Shown here piece by piece: positions 44,228 to 52,572 of a DNA stretch of 64,000 nucleotides (position 1 is its first letter; each line of letters opens with the position of its first letter). The notes below the pieces were generated by a model that was not told where the DNA came from, did not search any database, and worked only from the letters and a program-made list of their open reading frames with translations. Position numbers and translations under genes: made by a program. The stretch is from Pseudomonas sp. GM74 (GTDB lineage Bacteria; Pseudomonadota; Gammaproteobacteria; Pseudomonadales; Pseudomonadaceae). The DNA lies in the NCBI RefSeq assembly GCF_000282455.1, contig NZ_AKJG01000158.1, forward strand, positions 16,978 to 80,977, written 5' to 3'.

Positions 44228-45553
44228 TCAGCGAATCTGGTGCTTGTGCAACAACCGGTAGAAAGTCGGTCGCGACACACCTAATACTTTGGCGGCGACA
44301 CTCAGGTTATCGCTGTGGCGACTCAATACATCGCACAATGCCTGGCGTTCGGCCCGGGATTTGTATTCTTCGAGGGTGCCCATCGGCGCGGCGATCGCAT
44401 GCTGACTGATCAACCCCAGATCACGGGCCTCGATCTGCCGCCCTTCGGCCAACACCAGCCCGCGACGGACGCGGTTGGCCAACTCGCGAACATTGCCTGG
44501 CCAGTCGTGTTTGCCCATGGCAATCAACGCGTCGTCGCTGAAACTGCGTGGGCGACGCCCGGTTTCATGGCTGTAGAAATGGGAGAAGTGGTTGGCCAGC
44601 ACCGCCAGGTCGCCATGACGCTCGCGCAGCGGAACGGTCGCCACTTGCAGTACGTTCAAACGGTAATACAGGTCTTCGCGAAAGCGTTTCTTCTCGATGG
44701 CGGCTTCCAGGTCAACGTTCGTCGCCGCCAGAACCCGAACATCCACCTCAATCGGCTGACTGCCGCCGACCCGCTCGATGTGTTTTTCCTGGAGGAAACG
44801 CAACAGATTGGCCTGCAACTCCAGTGGCAGGTCACCGATCTCATCGAGAAACAAAGTGCCACCGTTGGCGGCTTCTATCCGTCCGATCTTGCGTTGGTGC
44901 GCGCCGGTAAATGCGCCTTTCTCATGGCCAAACAGCTCGGACTGGATCAAGTGTTCAGGGATCGCCCCACAATTGATCGCGATAAAGGGTTTGCTGTGAC
45001 GGTGGGACAGACGATGCAGGGTTCGTGCGACCAGTTCCTTGCCAGTGCCGCTTTCACCGCGAATCAGTACTGGAGATTCGGTCGGGGCCAGTTTGCTCAA
45101 GAGCTTTCGCAGTTCACGGACAGGTTTGCTGTCGCCCAGCAATTCGTGCTCGGGCTGGTCAACATGGACCGTACCCTGCCCGCGCAACCGCGCCATGCCA
45201 AACGCCCGGCCCAGTGTCACCTGAACCCGGTGCACGTCGAACGGCAAGGTATGAAAGTCAAAAAACCATTCACAGACAAAGTCACCGACATTTTGCAGCC
45301 GCAATACTTCCTGATTGAGTACGGCAATCCACTCGGTACCGCTGCGGCTAATCAATTCCTTGACAGCCTCCGGGTGCTCAAGGTGCGAGGGCTGCAAGCG
45401 CAGCAAGCCCACGTCACAGGCTCGGTCAATGGCGTTCTCCAGCGTGCAGCTGTCAACGTCCCAACCGATGGCGCGCAATCCAGGGAGCAGGCGATGGCAA
45501 TCGTCACAGGGGTCCACCACTAACAAACGTCGTAAGGCAGGCACATCGCTCAT
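44228..45553 (-). CDS. Sigma-54-dependent activator, convergent with fap
   Basis: A 441-residue enhancer-binding protein. Residues 1-130 form a receiver-like domain without the usual acidic pocket (VVDPCDDC replaces DD), as in VpsR- and FleQ-type proteins that bind c-di-GMP rather than phosphate. The AAA+ core has GESGTGKE (Walker A), GAFTGA (sigma-54 contact) and GGTLFLDEIGDLP (Walker B). The C-terminus is a Fis-type helix-turn-helix (LSVAAKVLGVSRPTFYRLL). It ends facing fapF. It is the natural candidate to activate the fapA sigma-54 site; this link is inference. Confidence 0.88.
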   Translation of the reverse strand: MSDVPALRRLLVVDPCDDCHRLLPGLRAIGWDVDSCTLENAIDRACDVGLLRLQPSHLEHPEAVKELISRSGTEWIAVLNQEVLRLQNVGDFVCEWFFDFHTLPFDVHRVQVTLGRAFGMARLRGQGTVHVDQPEHELLGDSKPVRELRKLLSKLAPTESPVLIRGESGTGKELVARTLHRLSHRHSKPFIAINCGAIPEHLIQSELFGHEKGAFTGAHQRKIGRIEAANGGTLFLDEIGDLPLELQANLLRFLQEKHIERVGGSQPIEVDVRVLAATNVDLEAAIEKKRFREDLYYRLNVLQVATVPLRERHGDLAVLANHFSHFYSHETGRRPRSFSDDALIAMGKHDWPGNVRELANRVRRGLVLAEGRQIEARDLGLISQHAIAAPMGTLEEYKSRAERQALCDVLSRHSDNLSVAAKVLGVSRPTFYRLLHKHQIR

Positions 45554-45895
45554 GACTGTTCCTTGGCGCCAAATTTACGAAAATTTATTAAAAACAGTCA
45601 TTTGGCAGACCTGACTGTAACATTAGCAAGAATTTGACAGGGCCTTGTACTGTTTGACTATAGGGGTGCTGGAAAAGCAGTTATAAGTTTCGAATATGTT
45701 AGTCACCTAACGACTCTTTCCTTTCATTCAGCTTTCAATGTCAGGCTCATTTTTGAGTCTGTGAAATAAAGTGGAAATTTCTTTTGATTGTGTGTGACCC
45801 GAACCCCGGTTGCGGGCATCAGTACAAGTAACCCGCCGAACGGTAAGCCCAACCCTCGGCACATCACTTGATTGGGCATACAGAGAGAAGACCCT
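45554..45895. other. 342-base gap upstream of the activator and 45896 gene
   Basis: The promoters of two divergent genes must lie here. A TTGACA box at about 45635 with an ACTATA block 17 bases on is a weak sigma-70 candidate for the rightward gene. The region 45560-45780 is AT-richer than the genes. I see no hairpin with a T run and no small-RNA signature. A GGCAC-N-TTGA near 45858 lacks the GC needed for sigma-54. Confidence 0.45.
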
Positions 45896-46162
45896 ATGAA
45901 CGCCCCGTTGCGTATCAACGAAGCACTTCTGATTGCCGACCGCGCATTTAAACCATTCAAGTGCGTGGCCTGGGCTCCACAAGACGGTAATGGTGAGCTC
46001 AGCCTGACCGTTATCGACCGCACCAGCACCAGCATTGGCCGCAAGCAGATTCCAAGCAGCGCCTATTCCGATCCCGCGCAACTCGAACTGCTGCTGGAAC
46101 AGGCTCGCGCCGAATTGAGCGAGGAAGGTTACACGCTGCAGTCGTGGTCGATGCCGCACTAA
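45896..46162 (+). CDS. Small conserved protein, unknown function
   Basis: An 88-residue soluble protein. It begins MNAPLRINEALLIADRAFKP and has a mixed strand/helix pattern ending in an acidic helix (LLLEQARAELSEEGY). The ATG at 45896 follows AGAGAAG. Codon use is normal for the genome. A stem-loop lies 8 bases after the stop. I do not recognise a domain with known function. It is alone between divergent and distant genes. Confidence 0.65.
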   Translation: MNAPLRINEALLIADRAFKPFKCVAWAPQDGNGELSLTVIDRTSTSIGRKQIPSSAYSDPAQLELLLEQARAELSEEGYTLQSWSMPH

Positions 46163-46169
46163 TCGTTTT

Positions 46170-46193
46170 GCGGATTACTCCGGGGTAATCCGC
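46170..46193 (+). terminator. Hairpin after the 45896 gene
   Basis: GCGGATTAC and GTAATCCGC form a perfect 9-bp stem with a 6-base loop. The following GCCCTTCT is only weakly T-rich, so termination may be partial. Confidence 0.5.
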
Positions 46194-46448
46194 GCCCTTC
46201 TCCAGTCTTTAGTTCGCAGGTTATTCTGGCCGCGGGCACTATTTGACACTGTTTAATTCAAACTTTGCATGCGCCTGATACTTTGCAGGCTCGCCATTGG
46301 TTCGAAAAGACACTGTTGTGGCACACAACGACCCTCCGTCTGTTAGTTCTTACCGTTGTGCATCCCGCCATTCAGGGATTGAATATTCTTCTTATCAAGT
46401 CGCCACCCAAACTTCTGGAGCATGACGACTCGCAAGGAGACGCGGTGC

Positions 46449-47738
46449 ATGTCTATCCAGTCCGCTTTTGCCTACCCCGCCACCCGGCATAACGCCGGGG
46501 CCCTTGACTCGTCGTTTGCCGCCAACGGCAAAACCCAGGTCTATTTCGCCGACAGCCTTTTCAGCCTGGCCAATGACGTTGCGATCGATGCGCAAGGTCG
46601 CTTGCTGATAGCCGCGAAAGTCGGCATGGCCGATGGCAGCCGCTTTGGCCTGGCGCGCTTGCTGACCGATGGCTGCGCAGACCTGACGTTCGGCAAACAA
46701 GGCAGTGTCATCGGGCAATTCGAACCGGGGTTCGAAGCCATGGCCACCAAGGTCCTGATCCTGCCCGACGGCAATATCCTGTTGGCCGGCCTGCAATACG
46801 AAAACGCGTACCGCACGCTCCCGGCCCTGGCGTTGCTGGATCAGGATGGCGGCCTGGTGCAAGGCTTTGGCGATAATGGCCGCCGTGTTGTGCGATTGCC
46901 TGGCGACCTGTCCCTGGGCATGCGCGATGTCTGGCTGCCTCCCGGTGTGCCCGGCGCGGAAGTCTGCGATGTGGCCGTACAGCAAGACGGCCGAATCCTG
47001 ATCCTGGCCAACCATCACTTCGAACTGGCCGATCACGTCGGCATGTTGATACGACTGGATGTCGAAGGCTCGCTGGACTGCTCGTTCAATGGCCGCGGCT
47101 TCGTGATGGTCAGGCACCTTTTGATGAATACCTGGCTCAGCAGTCTGACGGTACAACGTGATGGCCGAATCCTGGTCGGTGGATCGATCAACTTTCCCGA
47201 GGAAGGCTTGTTGGCACGCTATCACCCGGACGGGCGCCTCGACGACCGTTTTGCCGTGGACGGATTCATGACCTTCAAGGCGCAAGGGCATGGCGCCCGG
47301 GTCAGCCGGGTGGTCCAGCAAAACGAAGGCGAAATCCTGTGCTTTGGCAGCAGTCGCGAGCCGATGCACTGCCTGACATTCAAATTGCACAGCAACGGTC
47401 GAGCCGACAGCCATTGCAACGGAGGACACCCCCAGCGGCGGGAAATCGGTTACAACGGATGCCAGTGGACCGCCGCGCAGTTACAGCCCGATGGCAGTGT
47501 ACTGACGGCGGGCGCCACCATCGGCGGCGTCGAAGCAGACTTCATTCTCGGGCGGTGCCTGCCCAATGGCCTTCCCGATCGCCGTTTTGGCAAAGGCAGC
47601 GGCTATACCCGTACCCGCCTCGGCCCCAGCCTGGATACCGCCACCTGTGTCGCCGCGCAATCCGATGGAAACATTGTCGTGGGAGGCTTTTCGCTGCACG
47701 GAAACTACAAGGCGGTCATCGCTCGCTTTCGGGGTTAA
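46449..47738 (+). CDS. Delta-60 repeat domain protein
   Basis: A 429-residue protein built from about seven repeats of 50-60 residues. Each has a core like DGRILVGG or DGNILLAG and LARL-TDG endings, the delta-60 pattern of predicted beta-propellers. There is no signal peptide; the N-terminus (MSIQSAFAYPATRHNAGALD) is polar. AAGGAG precedes the ATG at 46449; the ATG at 46422 is in frame but has a poorly spaced site. Function unknown; propellers of this type often sit on the cell surface or bind polysaccharide. Confidence 0.85.
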   Translation: MSIQSAFAYPATRHNAGALDSSFAANGKTQVYFADSLFSLANDVAIDAQGRLLIAAKVGMADGSRFGLARLLTDGCADLTFGKQGSVIGQFEPGFEAMATKVLILPDGNILLAGLQYENAYRTLPALALLDQDGGLVQGFGDNGRRVVRLPGDLSLGMRDVWLPPGVPGAEVCDVAVQQDGRILILANHHFELADHVGMLIRLDVEGSLDCSFNGRGFVMVRHLLMNTWLSSLTVQRDGRILVGGSINFPEEGLLARYHPDGRLDDRFAVDGFMTFKAQGHGARVSRVVQQNEGEILCFGSSREPMHCLTFKLHSNGRADSHCNGGHPQRREIGYNGCQWTAAQLQPDGSVLTAGATIGGVEADFILGRCLPNGLPDRRFGKGSGYTRTRLGPSLDTATCVAAQSDGNIVVGGFSLHGNYKAVIARFRG

Positions 47739-47816
47739 ACACCGGCTTTTTTACTGCGCTTGATCTTCTGGCGTGCTTACGGCAAGTTGCGCGCTTCTCA
47801 AGACAAGGAGCAGCCG

Positions 47817-49319
47817 ATGTCCGGTTCAATGGCCCAGGCGTTCGCGCACAACTTTCTCGGGCACTCGCCCCGTTGGTACAAGGCCTGCATCGTCGGCTTT
47901 CTGATTCTCAATGCCCTGGTGCTGTGGACCGCAGGTCCGGTGGCTGCCGGCTGGCTCCTGGTGCTGGAGTTCATTTTCACCCTGGCCATGGCGCTCAAAT
48001 GCTATCCGCTGATGCCCGGCGGCCTGCTGCTGATTGAAGCCCTGCTGCTGAAGATGACCACACCCCAGGCGCTGTACGACGAGTTGCTGCACAACTTCCC
48101 GGTGATCCTGCTGCTGATGTTCATGGTGGCCGGTATCTATTTCATGAAGGACCTGTTGCTGTACCTGTTCTCGCGCCTGTTGCTCGGGGTCCGCTCCAAG
48201 GCCCTGCTGGCCCTGATGTTCTGCTTTCTGTCGGCCTTTCTGTCGGCGTTCCTCGACGCTTTGACCGTAACCGCCGTGATCATCAGTGCCGCCGTAGGCT
48301 TTTACTCGGTGTATCACCGCGTCGCCTCGGGCAACGATCCGCGTCAGGACAGCGAGTACAGCGACGACAAACATCTGCCCACCCTGCATCAGGGCGATCT
48401 GGAACAGTTCCGCGCCTTTCTGCGCAGCCTGCTGATGCACGGTGCCGTGGGCACCGCACTGGGCGGTGTCTGTACGCTGGTCGGTGAACCGCAGAACCTG
48501 CTGATCGGCCATGAAATGGGCTGGCACTTTTCCGAGTTCTTTACCCGGGTTGCACCGGTATCCCTGCCGGTCCTGGTTGCCGGGCTGGTAACCTGCGTCC
48601 TGCTGGAAAAGCTGCGCTGGTTCGGCTACGGCACGCTGCTGCCGGATAACGTCCGTGCGGTGCTGGCCAACTACGCCGCCGAAGACAATGCCGAGCGCAC
48701 CACGCGTCAAAGTGCAGCGCTGCTGGTACAAGGCTTTGCCGCATTGATTCTGATTGCCGGGCTGGCGTTCCACATCGCCGAAGTGGGTTTGATCGGTCTG
48801 ATGGTCATCGTGCTGATCACCGCCTTTACCGGCATCACCGACGAACACCGCCTGGGCACCGCGTTCAAGGACGCCATGCCGTTCACCTCATTGCTGGTGG
48901 TGTTTTTCGCCGTGGTCGCGGTTATCCACGACCAACAACTGTTCGCCCCGCTGATCCACTGGGTGCTGACGCTGCCGGCGGACCAGCAACCGGGCATGCT
49001 GTTCATTGCCAATGGCCTGTTGTCCGCCATCAGCGACAACGTGTTCGTGGCGACCATTTACATCACCGAAGTCAAACGCGCTTTCATGGCGGGTGAGATG
49101 ACCCGTGAGCATTTCGAAACCCTGGCCATTGCGATCAATACCGGCACCAACCTGCCAAGCGTGGCGACGCCCAACGGGCAGGCGGCGTTCCTGTTCCTGC
49201 TGACGTCGGCGATTGCACCGCTGGTGCGCCTGTCTTATGGGCGAATGGTCTGGATGGCGTTGCCGTACACCGTGGTGATGGGCTTGCTCGGGTGGTATGC
49301 GGTGAGCTACTGGCTGTAA
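47817..49319 (+). CDS. nhaB: Na+/H+ antiporter NhaB
   Basis: A 500-residue membrane protein with about eleven segments. It matches NhaB: LNALVLWTAGPVAAGWLLV in the first segment, a conserved GEPQNLLIGHEMGWHF in the middle and ATPNGQAAFLFLLTSAI near the end. It exchanges sodium for protons at neutral to alkaline pH. The ATG at 47817 follows AAGGAG; the frame extends 19 codons upstream without support. A REP pair follows at 49331. Confidence 0.94.
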   Translation: MSGSMAQAFAHNFLGHSPRWYKACIVGFLILNALVLWTAGPVAAGWLLVLEFIFTLAMALKCYPLMPGGLLLIEALLLKMTTPQALYDELLHNFPVILLLMFMVAGIYFMKDLLLYLFSRLLLGVRSKALLALMFCFLSAFLSAFLDALTVTAVIISAAVGFYSVYHRVASGNDPRQDSEYSDDKHLPTLHQGDLEQFRAFLRSLLMHGAVGTALGGVCTLVGEPQNLLIGHEMGWHFSEFFTRVAPVSLPVLVAGLVTCVLLEKLRWFGYGTLLPDNVRAVLANYAAEDNAERTTRQSAALLVQGFAALILIAGLAFHIAEVGLIGLMVIVLITAFTGITDEHRLGTAFKDAMPFTSLLVVFFAVVAVIHDQQLFAPLIHWVLTLPADQQPGMLFIANGLLSAISDNVFVATIYITEVKRAFMAGEMTREHFETLAIAINTGTNLPSVATPNGQAAFLFLLTSAIAPLVRLSYGRMVWMALPYTVVMGLLGWYAVSYWL

Positions 49320-49330
49320 CTCCCCAACCC

Positions 49331-49418
49331 TGTGGGAGCGAGCTTGCTCGCGATGGCGGCGGCACATTCACATCCAAGTGCCTGACAGACCGCTATCGCG
49401 AGCAAGCTCGCTCCCACA
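49331..49418. repeat. Inverted REP pair between nhaB and zwf
   Basis: tgtgggagcgagcttgctcg and cgagcaagctcgctcccaca face each other around about 40 bases, between the convergent nhaB and zwf genes, where they could serve as a terminator for both. Confidence 0.9.
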
Positions 49419-50942
49419 TTATCCGAGGCGGTGCCAGACGCGACCGTCACGGGTGAGCAGTTCTTCGCCGGCCTTGGGGCCGTTTTCTCCGGCGGCATAG
49501 CGCTGCACGCTGGAATCCTGTTGCCAGGCATCCAGGAACGGCTGCACGGCGCGCCAGCCATTCTCGATGTTGTCGGCGCGCTGGAACAGCGTCTGGTCGC
49601 CCGTCAGGCAATCGTAGATCAGGGTTTCGTAGCCGGTGGACGGCTGCATCTCGAAGAAGTCCTTGTAGGCGAACCCCAGCTCGATGTTGTCCATTTTCAG
49701 GGCCTGACCCGGGCGCTTGGCCAGCAGGTCGAACCACATGCCTTCGTTCGGCTGGATCTGAATGCGCAGGTAGGTCGGCTGCAACTCATCGACCTCGGTA
49801 TCACGGAACTGCGCATAGGGCGCCGGCTTGAAGCAAATCACGATCTCGGTGTCACGCACGCTCATGCGCTTGCCGGTCCGCAGGTAAAACGGCACGCCGA
49901 CCCAGCGCCAGTTATCGATCATGACCTTGAGGGCCACATAGGTTTCGGTATTGCTGTCGGGGGCGACGTTGTTTTCCTCGCGATAGCCCGGCAGTGCCTT
50001 GCCGTCGATCTCACCGGCGGCGTATTGGCCGCGCACCGAGTTGACGCGGGCCTCCTCCACCGTCCAGGGCCTGATCGCGCCAACGACCTTGGCTTTCTCG
50101 CCGCGCACCGCATCGGCGCCAAACGCCGCGGGTGGCTCCATCGCCACCATCGCCAGCAACTGGAACAGGTGATTGGGCACCATGTCCCGCAACGCACCGG
50201 TGTGCTCATAGAAACTGCCACGGGTTTCCACGCCAACGGTTTCGGCGGCGGTGATCTGCACGTGGTCGATGTAGTGATTGTTCCAGAACGCTTCGAACAG
50301 GCTGTTGGAGAACCGGCTGACCAGGATGTTCTGTACGGTCTCCTTGCCCAGGTAATGGTCGATGCGATAGATCTGCTTTTCCGTCATCACTTTGAGCAGG
50401 CAAGCGTTCAAGGCTTCGGCCGTTTGCAGGTCGGAGCCGAAGGGTTTTTCGATCACCACCCTTCTGAAGGCCTCGGGGGTTTCCTCCAGCAAGCCGGCCG
50501 AGCCGAGGCGGCGCACCACTTCGCTGAAGAAACGTGGCGCGGTGGCCAGGTAGAACACCGCATTGCCGGTACCGCTGTCGGCGATTTTCGCCGCCAGCGC
50601 TTGATAAGTGCTGTCGTCCAGGAAATCGCCCTGGACGTAGCTGATGCCTTTGGCGAGCTTGGTCCACAGTGCCGGGTCAAGGGCTTGATCGCCCTTGCCG
50701 GTCCTGGTGGCCACCTCGTTGCGAATGAAGTCTTCGAGCTTTTTCGCGAAGCCTTCATCGCTGATGGCGTTGTGGTCAACGCCGATGATCCGCAGTCCAT
50801 TGCCGAGTAAACCGTCACGGCTGAGGTTGTACAGCGCCGGCATCAGCAGGCGCTTGACCAGATCGCCGTGGGCGCCGAACAGGAACAAAGTGGTCGGCGG
50901 TGCGGGTTCAGCCTTGGATTTTCTGCGGATCGTGTGGGTCAT
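49419..50942 (-). CDS. zwf: Glucose-6-phosphate 1-dehydrogenase
   Basis: A 507-residue NAD(P)-dependent enzyme. The nucleotide motif is LFLFGAHGDLVKRLLMPAL, the catalytic motif is RIDHYLGKE, and the phosphate-binding His follows. It oxidises glucose 6-phosphate to 6-phosphogluconolactone. The ATG at 50942 overlaps the gnd stop by 4 bases; a longer frame runs into gnd antisense and is rejected. The lactonase gene (pgl) is not here, so this is not the pgl-eda-linked zwf of the Entner-Doudoroff cluster but a second copy paired with gnd. Confidence 0.95.
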   Translation of the reverse strand: MTHTIRRKSKAEPAPPTTLFLFGAHGDLVKRLLMPALYNLSRDGLLGNGLRIIGVDHNAISDEGFAKKLEDFIRNEVATRTGKGDQALDPALWTKLAKGISYVQGDFLDDSTYQALAAKIADSGTGNAVFYLATAPRFFSEVVRRLGSAGLLEETPEAFRRVVIEKPFGSDLQTAEALNACLLKVMTEKQIYRIDHYLGKETVQNILVSRFSNSLFEAFWNNHYIDHVQITAAETVGVETRGSFYEHTGALRDMVPNHLFQLLAMVAMEPPAAFGADAVRGEKAKVVGAIRPWTVEEARVNSVRGQYAAGEIDGKALPGYREENNVAPDSNTETYVALKVMIDNWRWVGVPFYLRTGKRMSVRDTEIVICFKPAPYAQFRDTEVDELQPTYLRIQIQPNEGMWFDLLAKRPGQALKMDNIELGFAYKDFFEMQPSTGYETLIYDCLTGDQTLFQRADNIENGWRAVQPFLDAWQQDSSVQRYAAGENGPKAGEELLTRDGRVWHRLG

Positions 50943-51919
50943 TTTTTCGAGGTCTCCACATGGCCGCCGAAGCCGAAGCGCTGGGCCGAGAGAATCTTGT
51001 CGCCAAATGAGCCTTGCCCGCGGGAACGGTAGCGGGAGAACAGCGAGTTCGACAGCACCGGCACCGGCACCGCTTGCTCCATGGCGGCTTCGATGGTCCA
51101 TTGTCCTTCACCGCTGTCGGCCACGGACCCTGAGAAACCGTCGAGTTTCGGATCGCTGGCCAAGGCGTCGGCCGTCAGGTCCAGCAACCACGAGGACACC
51201 ACGCTGCCACGGCGCCACACTTCGGCGATATCGGCGACGTTCAGGTCGAAACGCTGGTCTTGCGCCAAGCTCTCGCTGTTTTTGGTCTTGAGGATGTCGA
51301 AGCCTTCTGCAAACGCCTGCATCATTCCGTATTCGATGCCGTTGTGGATCATCTTCACGAAATGCCCGGCGCCAGCCGGACCTGCATGAATGTAGCCACG
51401 CTCGGCACGATCGTCGTCGGACTTGCGGTCCTTGGTGCGCGGGATGTCGCCCATGCCCGGGGCCAGGGTTGCGAACAGCGGATCGAGGCGCTTAACGGTC
51501 TCGGCGTCGCCGCCGATCATCATGCAGTAACCGCGCTCCAGGCCCCAGACGCCGCCGGATGTTCCGACGTCGATGTAGTGCAGGCCTTTTTCCGACAGGG
51601 TCTTGGCCCGGCGGATATCGTCCTTATAGAAGGTGTTGCCGCCGTCGATGATGGTGTCGCCGGCTTCGAGCAAGGTGCTCAGGGTGTCGATGGTTTCTTC
51701 GGTCGGCGCGCCGGCCGGCAGCATGACCCAGACCGCACGCGGCCTGGCCAGGCCAGCGACCAGCGCCGACAGATCAGTGACGCCAGTGGAGCCCTCTGTG
51801 GCCAAGGCTTCGACAAAGGCGGTATTGCGATCGTAAACAACGGTGGTGTGCCCGTTGAGCATCAGGCGTCGCGCAATATTGCCGCCCATGCGGCCCAGTC
51901 CAATAATCCCGAGTTGCAT
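50939..51919 (-). CDS. gnd: 6-phosphogluconate dehydrogenase (short type)
   Basis: A 326-residue decarboxylating dehydrogenase. The cofactor loop is GLGRMGGNIARRL, and the catalytic region is GPAGAGHFVKMIHNGIEYG with Lys and His. At 326 residues it is the short, often NAD-preferring GndA type, not the 470-residue form. It converts 6-phosphogluconate to ribulose 5-phosphate. It is first in the leftward pair; zwf follows by ATGA overlap. The pair would run an oxidative pentose phosphate branch beside the Entner-Doudoroff route. Confidence 0.92.
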   Translation of the reverse strand: MQLGIIGLGRMGGNIARRLMLNGHTTVVYDRNTAFVEALATEGSTGVTDLSALVAGLARPRAVWVMLPAGAPTEETIDTLSTLLEAGDTIIDGGNTFYKDDIRRAKTLSEKGLHYIDVGTSGGVWGLERGYCMMIGGDAETVKRLDPLFATLAPGMGDIPRTKDRKSDDDRAERGYIHAGPAGAGHFVKMIHNGIEYGMMQAFAEGFDILKTKNSESLAQDQRFDLNVADIAEVWRRGSVVSSWLLDLTADALASDPKLDGFSGSVADSGEGQWTIEAAMEQAVPVPVLSNSLFSRYRSRGQGSFGDKILSAQRFGFGGHVETSKK

Positions 51920-52191
51920 GTGCTGATGCTCCCTACTACAAATTAAAGTGTGTCAAAGGTTATAGCCCAACGCGACTCATGAGGTTAGTCCAGAGCGTTG
52001 GCATGAAGTTTCCGGGCATTGTGCCCGATCCTGATGGATAACGTCGGGAATCAAACCGAAGACACAACGACCATGAAAAATAAAAAAGTTCCCTTTGGGG
52101 GCAAAAGAAATCAAAATTGGCGCCGATAGTAGGTCAGCCCCGGATTTCGAGGCGCACCTACAGTTGAGACACGCCATTTGCGAGGTGAGCA

Positions 52192-52374
52192 ATGGGCACA
52201 GTACATACCGCACTGCCAGCACAAACTCTTTACGTCACTATCCGTCGCGATGAATTGCGCCAGTTGAAAGACGAACGCGATCAATTGAAACAGGAACTGG
52301 CGCAACTGCGGCTGTTGCTGCAAGTCAGTCAAGTGCAGCCCCTGGCTGTGGTGCAACGCGCCCCACTCGCCTGA
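52192..52374 (+). CDS. Small coiled-coil protein, unknown
   Basis: A 60-residue protein. Residues 22-44 form a clear leucine-rich coiled coil (LRQLKDERDQLKQELAQLRL). GAGG precedes the ATG. The residues before and after are short and unstructured. No family recognised. Small heptad proteins of this size occur in Pseudomonas with no known role. It is isolated, between gnd (leftward) and cptA (rightward), with 272 bases upstream that hold the gnd promoter. Confidence 0.55.
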   Translation: MGTVHTALPAQTLYVTIRRDELRQLKDERDQLKQELAQLRLLLQVSQVQPLAVVQRAPLA

Positions 52375-52572
52375 TTCCCTCCTTTGAAGCGGGAGCAGCC
52401 TGCACTGCTTCCGCACCGGCTCACGCCCTGCCACCCTTGGCAACTCACAAAATTTTCACAATTGTTACACGACAATTACACGTTTAGGCCGCCTGATTCC
52501 GCGCGGCCATCGTTCGTCGTCCGCGGTATCCAAGTCCCGGCGGTGGTAGTGAATTCTCGGCTGGAGCGCTGA

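Noticed and set aside
45858..45873. Sigma-54-like GGCAC with TTGA
   Set aside because: The invariant GC at -12 is missing.
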